From positions 1 to 11,294 of the forward strand of contig DATFXD010000023.1 of the NCBI GenBank assembly GCA_035258605.1: a stretch of 11,294 nucleotides of DNA. The letters are read 5' to 3'. This DNA is from AWTP1-13 sp035258605. Its GTDB lineage: Bacteria; Pseudomonadota; Alphaproteobacteria; Rhizobiales; Hyphomicrobiaceae. A program made the position numbers and the translations under genes. The notes under the pieces were generated by a model. That model saw nothing but the letters and a program-made list of their open reading frames with translations. It was not told the DNA's origin and ran no database searches. This document shows positions 1 through 4,847 of this stretch, piece after piece. The stretch's first letter is position 1. Each line of letters opens with the position of its first letter.

Positions 1-122
1 TTGTGTTTGCCGCGCAGGCGGATGGCGATAATCGTGGCGAGCCGACCGACCACCAGCCCACTGGCATCGATCAGCACCCACTTCTTTTCCAGCTCGCCGG
101 GTTTGGCGGCATAGGTACGCAT
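1..122 (-). CDS. rplM: 50S ribosomal protein L13, N-terminal part (gene runs off the left edge)
   Basis: The minus strand from 122 encodes the first 40 residues of ribosomal protein L13, a component of the large ribosomal subunit that binds 23S rRNA early in assembly. The translation starts MRTYAAKPGELEKKW, followed by VLIDASGLVVGRLAT and IRLRGKHK. This matches the conserved L13 amino terminus (KKWVLIDA, GRLAT, LRGK). The ATG is preceded by GAGGG at 128-132 on the minus strand, 5 bases upstream, which is good ribosome-binding spacing. The rest of the gene, and normally rpsI (S9) after it, would lie beyond base 1. The thioesterase gene lies upstream on the same strand, but a 141-base gap with its own promoter separates them. 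The identification is firm; only the truncation by the window limits it. Confidence 0.95.
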   Translation of the reverse strand, partial: MRTYAAKPGELEKKWVLIDASGLVVGRLATIIAIRLRGKH

Positions 123-153
123 GGAAGCCCTCAAAGTCTGGCTGCGGTCGGCC

Positions 154-182
154 CTTGTAGGGAGCGACACCGCCGCTGTCAA
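154..182 (-). promoter_or_regulatory. Sigma-70-type promoter of rplM
   Basis: On the minus strand a perfect -35 box TTGACA (177-182) is followed after exactly 17 bases by TACAAG (154-159), which matches four of six positions of the -10 consensus TATAAT. It lies about 30 bases before the rplM start at 122, so transcription would begin near 147 with a short leader of roughly 25 bases. A ribosomal-protein operon is expected to have a strong promoter. The match is seen in the sequence; its use is inferred. Confidence 0.7.
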
Positions 183-239
183 CACCATCGATGTCGATCC
201 GTCAAAGATTCAGTATGGAAAATCATAATATTAGCAGTG

Positions 240-255
240 CGGTAAAATAATACCG
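240..255. repeat. Short AT-loop inverted repeat between thioesterase and rplM
   Basis: CGGTA (240-244) and TACCG (251-255) form a perfect 5-bp inverted repeat around the 6-base loop AAATAA. It begins 8 bases past the thioesterase stop (264-266), in the AT-richest part of this gap. Neither side has a T-run, so it is a weak terminator candidate at best. It could also be an operator upstream of the rplM promoter, or chance. Confidence 0.3.
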
Positions 256-263
256 TAGCGGCG

Positions 264-716
264 TCACGGCGGCGGACTGGGCAGCGCGTAGGTGGCGATG
301 GCGTGCGCCACCATGTCGGCGTGTCCCTCCGAATAGATCTCCGCCTCGCCGACGGCGAGGCGCCGGCCCAGCCGCAAGAGGCGCACCAGCGCAATCAGAT
401 CGCGGGCCTCCGGCTTGGCTAAGAAATTGATATTCAAGTTGGTCGTGACCGCCTCGATGCCGGCCGCGCCCAGCGCCGCGATGATCGCGACGTACACCGA
501 AAAGTCGGCCAGGGTGACCATGGTCGGCCCCGACACGGTGCCGCCGGGACGCAGATGGCGATCCTCGTTCTTGAGCCGCACGCGGGCCTGGCGCGGTCCC
601 ACATGCTCGACAACCATGGCGCGGCCACCCACATGAATCTGCGGAAAGTGGCTATTGATGAGCGCCTCGACCTGTGCAGCATCCATGGTCGGCGCGGCGA
701 AATCATCGCTTGGCAT
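264..716 (-). CDS. PaaI-family (hotdog fold) acyl-CoA thioesterase
   Basis: This predicted small cytoplasmic hotdog-fold protein likely hydrolyses acyl- or aryl-CoA thioesters. The translation has the PaaI-type pattern HLRPGGTVSGPTM-VTLAD, in which the Asp of LAD sits on the central hotdog helix. It is followed by TTNLNINFLAKP and by GRRLAVGEAEIYSEG and VAHAIATY, the usual last strands. From ATG at 716 the protein is 150 residues, normal for the family. An in-frame GTG at 749 would give 161 residues and has AAAGG about 10 bases upstream; an ATG 30 bases inside is a third option. I chose 716 because family members normally begin shortly before the MDAAQVEALI helix, but no start has a strong ribosome-binding site. 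The gene is divergent from the exported-protein gene at 802 and is read toward rplM, an arrangement I recognise from other alphaproteobacteria. Its substrate cannot be read from the sequence. Confidence 0.85.
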   Translation of the reverse strand: MPSDDFAAPTMDAAQVEALINSHFPQIHVGGRAMVVEHVGPRQARVRLKNEDRHLRPGGTVSGPTMVTLADFSVYVAIIAALGAAGIEAVTTNLNINFLAKPEARDLIALVRLLRLGRRLAVGEAEIYSEGHADMVAHAIATYALPSPPP

Positions 717-742
717 GCGTCTCAACGTCCAACTTTTGTCAT

Positions 743-771
743 TTGGCACCCTTACCAGACCTTTCTATGCT
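743..771 (+). promoter_or_regulatory. Predicted promoter of the 802-2784 gene group
   Basis: TTGGCA (743-748), five of six matches to the -35 consensus, is followed after 17 bases by TATGCT (766-771), four of six matches to the -10 consensus. Transcription would start near 778, about 24 bases before the ATG at 802. It overlaps the alternative GTG start of the divergent thioesterase, which is compatible with that gene starting at 716 instead. Confidence 0.55.
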
Positions 772-801
772 CCCACTCGACACCGCAACGAGGACACAGT
801 C

Positions 802-1317
802 ATGCATCAGATGATTCGCCTGGCAACCGCTGCAGTCCTGGCTGTCGCCTTCGCCGCCTTCGGCACGATGGCGATGGCGCAGCCCGTCAAGCAGATCAAA
901 CTGACCGACAAGCACGTTGAAGGCTTCATTGCGGCGCAGCAGGATATGGCTGGCGTCGCCGAGAAGATGCAAGGCAGCACCTCCGACAAGCCCGATCCCA
1001 AGATCGAGGCGGAACTGGAATCGATCGCCAAGAAGCATGGCTTTCAGTCGTTTTCCGAGTACGACGACGTCGCCGGCACCATTTCCATGGTGATGGCCGG
1101 CATCGATCCGCAGACCAAGGCGTTCACCGAGCCGCAGATCGCCATCAAGAAGGAAATCGAAGAGGTCACCGCCGACAAGTCGATCCCCGACAAGGAAAAG
1201 AAGCAGATGCTGGAAGAGCTCAATGACGCGCTGAAGTCGGCGGCCCCGATCCAGTATCCGACCAATATCGAGATCGTGACCAAATACTACGACAAGATCG
1301 ACGCGGTGTTACAGTAA
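802..1317 (+). CDS. Uncharacterised exported protein, 171 aa
   Basis: Function unknown. The ATG at 802 is preceded by CGAGGA (789-794) with 7-base spacing, so I prefer it to the longer in-frame reading from 655, which runs through the divergent promoter. Residues 1-26 form a classic Sec signal peptide: a short basic start (HQMIR), an Ala/Val/Phe-rich core, and a predicted cut after AMA at residue 26. The mature part of about 145 residues is highly charged (Lys/Glu/Asp) and apparently helical, with no Cys. It contains LTDKHVEGFIAAQQDM near the start, a DKPDPKIEAEL segment, and a Lys/Glu-rich stretch (EIEEVTADKSIPDKEKKQM) before the end at IDAVLQ. I recall similar unnamed proteins in Bradyrhizobium-like genomes. 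A soluble periplasmic role is inferred. The gene is 21 bases upstream of the enoyl-CoA hydratase-family gene and probably co-transcribed with it. Confidence 0.85.
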   Translation: MHQMIRLATAAVLAVAFAAFGTMAMAQPVKQIKLTDKHVEGFIAAQQDMAGVAEKMQGSTSDKPDPKIEAELESIAKKHGFQSFSEYDDVAGTISMVMAGIDPQTKAFTEPQIAIKKEIEEVTADKSIPDKEKKQMLEELNDALKSAAPIQYPTNIEIVTKYYDKIDAVLQ

Positions 1318-1338
1318 GGGATAAGGGAGTTGCAAAGC

Positions 1339-2181
1339 ATGCCCGCGGCGTCAAAATTGGCCAGGCGCGCCGCCGTAGCAGCCGAGTCGCCGGCCGAGCT
1401 CACCGCCGAGCGCGCCGGCGGCGGCATCCTGGTTTTGACCTTGAACCGGCCGCAACGGCGCAACAGCCTGTCGGAGGCCATGCTCGATGCGCTGCAAGGC
1501 GCCATCGATGCCGCCGATGCCGATCCCACCTTACGGGCGGTGGTGCTGGCCGCCGCGGGTCCCGTGTTCAGCGCCGGCCACGACCTCAAGGAGCTGACCC
1601 AGCACCGCAGCGACCCCGACGGTGGCCGCGCCTACCATCGCCAGATCATGGACCGCTGCGCCCGCATGATGTGCTCGATCGTGCGCTGCCGCAAACCGGT
1701 GATCGCCGCGGTTGGCGGACCGGCGTTGGCGGCAGGCTGCCAGCTGGTGGCGAGCTGCGATTTGGCGGTGGCGGCCACGACCGCGACCTTCGCCACCCCC
1801 GGCGTCAATATCGGGCTTTTCTGTTCGACGCCGATGGTGGCGCTGTCGCGCAACGTGCCGCGCAAGCGGGCGATGGAGATGCTGCTGTTGGGCGAACCGG
1901 TGGCGGCCGACGCCGCCGCGGCCTGGGGCCTCGTCAATCGCGTGGTGCCTGCGGCCCGCGTCATGGATGAGGCGATGGCGCTGGCCCGGCTGGTCGCCAG
2001 CAAGCCCAAGGCGACGGTGGCGATCGGCAAGGAGGCGTTCTATCGCCAGCTTGAGATGGAGCTTGTCGATGCCTACGCCTACACCGCCGGCGTGATGGTG
2101 GAAAACATGATGCACGCCGAGGCAAAAGAGGGTATTGGCGCCTTCCTCGACAAGCGCGCACCCGATTGGGACCAAAGCTAA
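1339..2181 (+). CDS. Enoyl-CoA hydratase/isomerase-family (ECHDC3-like crotonase) protein
   Basis: A 280-residue crotonase-fold protein. After a basic N-terminal stretch come the core motifs: LTLNRPQRRNSLS, the CoA-binding/oxyanion segment FSAGHDLKEL, PVIAAVGGPALAAGCQLVASCDLAVA, and FATPGVNIGLFCSTP. Canonical hydratases carry catalytic Glu in GGGCE and in the following PE segment. Here those positions are Gln (GCQL) and Gly (TPGVN). This pattern matches the ECHDC3-like subfamily, so ordinary water addition to enoyl-CoA is doubtful and the true reaction is unknown. The start at ATG 1339 follows GGGAG (1325-1329) with 9-base spacing; the TTG at 1330 is too close to that site. The gene lies 21 bases after the exported-protein gene and is probably in the same operon. 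The neighbouring thioesterase and CoA-binding genes suggest CoA-thioester chemistry. Family call is firm, reaction unassigned. Confidence 0.88.
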   Translation: MPAASKLARRAAVAAESPAELTAERAGGGILVLTLNRPQRRNSLSEAMLDALQGAIDAADADPTLRAVVLAAAGPVFSAGHDLKELTQHRSDPDGGRAYHRQIMDRCARMMCSIVRCRKPVIAAVGGPALAAGCQLVASCDLAVAATTATFATPGVNIGLFCSTPMVALSRNVPRKRAMEMLLLGEPVAADAAAAWGLVNRVVPAARVMDEAMALARLVASKPKATVAIGKEAFYRQLEMELVDAYAYTAGVMVENMMHAEAKEGIGAFLDKRAPDWDQS

Positions 2182-2250
2182 CGCGTGCGCCACGCCCCCG
2201 GTACCGACGCCGCAGCCGGGACCAGCCACTCGCGGCCGACCAAGACCCCC

Positions 2251-2784
2251 ATGGACCACAACAGCTATACCGACACCTATATCGCCGACATCCTGCGCCA
2301 GGCCCGCGTCATCGCCATGGTCGGCGCCAGCGCCACCAACAACCGTCCCAGTTACTTCGCCATGAAGTACCTCATCGGCAAAGGCTATCGCGTGCTGCCG
2401 GTCAACCCGACGGCGGCCGGGCAAACGATCCTGGGCCAGCCGGTCTATGCCAGCCTGGCCGAGCTGCCGGCGCCGGTCGACATCGTCGACATCTTTCGTG
2501 GCTCTGCGGCCGCACTCGGGATCGTGGAGGAGGCGATCGCGCTCAAGGATCAGCTCGGCATCAAAGTGATCTGGATGCAGCTCGGCGTGCGCAACGAGAA
2601 GGCGGCGGCGGCAGCGGAGGCGGCCGGGCTAACGGTGGTGATGAACCGTTGTCCCAAGATCGAGTACGGACGCCTCTCGGGCGAGATCGGCTGGGCCGGG
2701 GTCAATGCCGGGGCGATCTCCTCCAAGCGCCCGCTGCTCGGGCGCCAGGGCGTGCAGAACCACGTGCTGGCCGGCCGCCGCTAA
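2251..2784 (+). CDS. CoA-binding protein (YccU / CoA_binding_2 family)
   Basis: A 177-residue single-domain Rossmann-like protein related to the CoA-binding domain of succinyl-CoA synthetase, probably a cytosolic CoA or nucleotide binder with no known catalytic activity. Family motifs appear in order: the glycine loop IAMVGASATNNRPSYFAMKYL, KGYRVLPVNP, VYASLAELP, VDIVDIFR, IKVIWMQLGVRNE, and VVMNRCPKIEYGRL at about residues 131-144. The ATG at 2251 fits family members, which begin with MDH/MDxxSY just before the first helix. An in-frame GTG at 2185 would add 22 low-complexity residues and looks unlikely. Neither start has a clear ribosome-binding site. The gene follows the enoyl-CoA hydratase-family gene after 69 bases and converges with the minus-strand dehydrogenase 13 bases on. 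Confidence 0.85.
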   Translation: MDHNSYTDTYIADILRQARVIAMVGASATNNRPSYFAMKYLIGKGYRVLPVNPTAAGQTILGQPVYASLAELPAPVDIVDIFRGSAAALGIVEEAIALKDQLGIKVIWMQLGVRNEKAAAAAEAAGLTVVMNRCPKIEYGRLSGEIGWAGVNAGAISSKRPLLGRQGVQNHVLAGRR

Positions 2785-2797
2785 CGGTGCAGCGGCG
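2776..2797. terminator. GC hairpin between convergent genes (possible terminator, no T-run)
   Basis: CGCCGC (2776-2781) pairs perfectly with GCGGCG (2792-2797) around a 10-base loop. It covers the CoA-binding gene's stop and abuts the dehydrogenase's stop. There is no T-run on either side, so it is only a weak candidate for a bidirectional transcription stop. Confidence 0.3.
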
Positions 2798-3568
2798 CTA
2801 AAACAGCGCGTAGCCGCCGTCGATCAGGAAGGTGTCGCCGGTGTGGTAGCGCGACGCGTCGCTCATCAAATAGACGGCGATGCCGCCGAAATCATCACCG
2901 CTGCCCCAGCGCCGCATTGGAATGCGCGGCAGCACGTTGCCGCTAAACTTCGGATTGGCGATGGCGGTGGCCGTCATGTCGGTTTCGATCCAGCCGGGCA
3001 GAATGGCATTGGCGCGAATGCCGTGACGCGCCAACTCGACCGCCAATGCGCGCAGCATCGAAATCAGACCGCCCTTGGTGGCCGCGTAGTGCTCATTGCG
3101 CTGGGCGCCCTCGATGGCGGCCAGCGACGCGGTGCCGACCAGCGCCCCGCCACCACCGCGCGCGATCATGTGCCGTGCGGCGGCGCGAAAGGTGTAGAAC
3201 GCGCCGTCGAGATTGACCTTGAGGACGCGATGCCACTCCTCCGCGGTCAACTCGAGAAACGACCGGGAGCCGCGGCCGCTGACCCCGGCGTTGGCAAAGC
3301 AGCCGTCGATGCGCCCGAGCGCCTTCAAGGTCGCCGCCATCGCCGCCTCGACGGCGGCCTCCTCAGCCACATCGCATTCGAGCGCCAGCACGCGGCGACC
3401 GCTGGCAGCGAGCGCGGCCGCGGCGGCTTTGTTCTTGTCGGCATTGGTGCCCCAGATGGCGACGTCGGCGCCGGCTTCGGCGATGGCGCGGGCCATGCCG
3501 AGGCCGATGCCGCTGTTGCCGCCGGTGATGAGCGCGACCTTGCCGCTGAGATCAAAGGGCTTAAACAC
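2798..3568 (-). CDS. Short-chain dehydrogenase/reductase (SDR, classical type)
   Basis: A 256-residue NAD(P)-dependent oxidoreductase of the classical SDR family, cytoplasmic, substrate unknown. Visible motifs are the cofactor loop TGGNSGIG (residues 15-22), the acidic CDV near 65-67, NAG at 93-95, the catalytic Asn in KVNLDGAF (N119), the catalytic Ser in GTASLAA (S148), and YAATK supplying Tyr161 and Lys165. The end DGGY is typical of enzymes annotated as gluconate 5-dehydrogenase or 3-oxoacyl-ACP reductase-like, but neither role can be claimed. I chose the GTG at 3568 because GGAGGG lies 4 bases upstream and the protein then begins just before FDLSGKVALITGG, as relatives do. Earlier in-frame starts at 3580 and 3613 have no such site. 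The gene is transcribed away from the ribA terminator and converges with the CoA-binding gene. No dedicated promoter was recognised. Confidence 0.92.
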   Translation of the reverse strand: MFKPFDLSGKVALITGGNSGIGLGMARAIAEAGADVAIWGTNADKNKAAAAALAASGRRVLALECDVAEEAAVEAAMAATLKALGRIDGCFANAGVSGRGSRSFLELTAEEWHRVLKVNLDGAFYTFRAAARHMIARGGGGALVGTASLAAIEGAQRNEHYAATKGGLISMLRALAVELARHGIRANAILPGWIETDMTATAIANPKFSGNVLPRIPMRRWGSGDDFGGIAVYLMSDASRYHTGDTFLIDGGYALF

Positions 3569-3572
3569 GCTT

Positions 3573-3578
3573 CCCTCC
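3573..3578 (-). promoter_or_regulatory. Ribosome-binding site fixing the GTG start of the SDR gene
   Basis: The minus strand reads GGAGGG here, 4 bases before GTG at 3568. The site overlaps the alternative ATG at 3580, so it supports GTG and not that ATG as the true start. Confidence 0.7.
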
Positions 3579-3627
3579 ATCCGGACCGCGATCGGCGCCC
3601 GCCGGCAACGCACCGCCCATGACGGGC

Positions 3628-3659
3628 AAAGGGCGGCGAGGAGATCCTCGCCGCCCTTT
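3628..3659 (-). terminator. Rho-independent terminator after ribA
   Basis: AAAGGGCGGCGAGGA (3628-3642) is the perfect reverse complement of 3645-3659, giving a 15-bp stem with only GA between the arms. The real loop is probably 4 bases. The stem sits 32 bases past the ribA stop on the minus strand and before the SDR gene. The T-run on the minus side is only three bases, against four on the plus side, so it could stop transcription both ways. It is the strongest hairpin in the window. Confidence 0.75.
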
Positions 3660-3691
3660 TGATGTACGTCGCCCGGGCGCCAAACCGGTTT

Positions 3692-4324
3692 TCAAAGCTT
3701 GTGCGCCATGCGCTCCTTTTTGGTCGCCAGATAGCGCGTGTTGTACGGGGAGGCTTTGACGATCAACGGGATCTGTTCGATCACGTCGACGCCTTCCTCC
3801 CGCAACGCCTCGACCTTGGCCGGGTTGTTGGTCAGAAGTCGGATCTCGGGATAACCGAGATCAAACAGGATGTGCGCGGCTAGGTCGTAGTCGCGGGCTT
3901 CGATCGGGGCGCCGATGGCCACGTTGGCATCGACCGTATCATAGCCGCGATCCTGCAAGGCGTAGGCGCGGATCTTATTGACGAGACCGATGCCACGGCC
4001 TTCCTGGTAGGGCAAATACACCAGGACGCCGAGCGGACTCGAGGTGATGCGATCCATCGCCGCTTGCAGCTGGGGGAAGCAATCACACCTTAAGGAGTGA
4101 AAGATATCCCCGGTGACGCAGCCACTGTGAACCCGAACCACGGGCAACTGGTCGCCGGCCTCCTTCGCTCGGTGCACCAGAACCAAAGCCTGCGTGTTGG
4201 GGTCTGTTCCCTGGTAGGCTCGCGCCTCCAGTTGTAACTCTTGGCCTCTGAATTCAATTGGAAGGATCGTCTGAGCTGTCCAATCGAGTTCAAGCTCAAA
4301 CGACTTCACCGCATTCGATTGCAT
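3692..4324 (-). CDS. ribA: GTP cyclohydrolase II
   Basis: This enzyme opens GTP to the 2,5-diamino-pyrimidinone phosphate, the first committed step toward riboflavin, in the cytosol. The 210-residue protein has the RibA core: RVHSGCVTGD, then SLRCDC, giving zinc-binding Cys69, Cys80 and Cys82 with spacing as in E. coli RibA. It continues with YQEGRGIGLVNKIRAYALQDRGYDTVDAN (in two parts: Glu108/Arg110, then Tyr121), LLTNNPAKVEAL, and the closing YLATKKERMAHKL. The ATG at 4324 follows GGAGAG 4 bases upstream; two earlier in-frame starts lack such a site. No ribB domain is fused. Odd points: HSGC replaces the usual HSEC, Phe follows the last zinc Cys where Gly or Arg is usual, and the first roughly 80 codons use more A/T-ending codons than the rest. 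No FMN riboswitch was found upstream. A second ribA may exist elsewhere in the genome. Confidence 0.93.
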   Translation of the reverse strand: MQSNAVKSFELELDWTAQTILPIEFRGQELQLEARAYQGTDPNTQALVLVHRAKEAGDQLPVVRVHSGCVTGDIFHSLRCDCFPQLQAAMDRITSSPLGVLVYLPYQEGRGIGLVNKIRAYALQDRGYDTVDANVAIGAPIEARDYDLAAHILFDLGYPEIRLLTNNPAKVEALREEGVDVIEQIPLIVKASPYNTRYLATKKERMAHKL

Positions 4325-4847
4325 CGAACTCTCCAAACCGCATGCCTGCGCGCGCATATGGGCTGGCAATTTGGGTCTTGTAAAGGCGAGCTGCCAGCGA
4401 CGCCGCGTCACAAGTTGTTACAAGGAAATTCTCCCTCCACCTGATCCTCTTCAGGCTGCCAAACATGCCAACGCGCGGCTCGTCGCCGCCCGAGAGCAGG
4501 CCGACAAAACTCGAAGGCGAGCCCGAAGTGCCAGGTCGAGCGGGTCGGGCACGTCTCGGTGTCTCTCCTTCCGCATAACCGCCCGAACATGAACGCAGGA
4601 TGTATGCTCCGGGTTCCACCCCAATCGTACGCATATGGATAAATCTACGAGCCTACTTTTACATTTAATATCATAAGGTTAGGCTTAAGCCATGAGTGTT
4701 CTGACGATTTCTTTCGCACTGCACCTTAGCGCCGGGACGGCGCCGGTCGTGGCGTGGTGCTAACCGAGGCGGTGAAGCTTCTTCATTGCCGGTTCATCGC
4801 GTCTATGCTGGTCTATGACAAGTCTGTGACAGCCGGGCACTGCCGCG
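4325..4847. other. 523-base stretch without an identifiable gene; low-GC and atypical
   Basis: This gap separates divergent ribA and the sulfatase-fold gene. By hand count 4621-4680 is about one-third GC, far below the flanks. On the minus strand a frame stays open from ATG 4634 to a stop at 4296 (112 codons), overlapping the ribA start. It has many A/T-ending and rare Arg codons and resembles no family I know, so I do not call it a gene. Other visible elements are the perfect 10-base palindrome GGCTTAAGCC at 4682-4691, a near-perfect inverted repeat GTCACAA-G-TTGTTAC at 4407-4421, and the ribA ribosome-binding site GGAGAG (4329-4334, minus). Promoters for both flanking genes should lie here, but no convincing -35/-10 pair was found. 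The FMN riboswitch core was looked for and is absent. Confidence 0.5.

Noticed and set aside
655..801. Longer reading of the exported protein starting at 655
   Set aside because: It would run through the promoter and the thioesterase start, and would bury the signal peptide. The ATG at 802 has a good ribosome-binding site.
1531..2424. A 297-codon minus-strand frame opposite the crotonase-family gene
   Set aside because: Its His/Gly/Arg-rich translation has no family pattern, and the plus strand encodes a recognisable enzyme.
2705..3622. A 305-codon plus-strand frame opposite the SDR gene
   Set aside because: The SDR motifs on the minus strand are complete. The plus frame shows no motif and overlaps the CoA-binding gene.
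3645..3691. Terminator at 3628-3659 serving a plus-strand transcript
   Set aside because: It has four T on the plus side, but no plus-strand gene lies upstream within reach. The ribA gene ending at 3692 on the minus strand is the natural client.
4440..4600. FMN, glycine or guanidine riboswitch upstream of ribA
   Set aside because: Isolated fragments (GGAGAGAC, ACGAG) resemble parts of known aptamers, but the conserved cores are absent.
4296..4634. 112-codon minus-strand frame upstream of ribA as a gene
   Set aside because: No ribosome-binding site before its ATG, atypical codons, no family resemblance, and overlap with the ribA start. Kept only as an observation.
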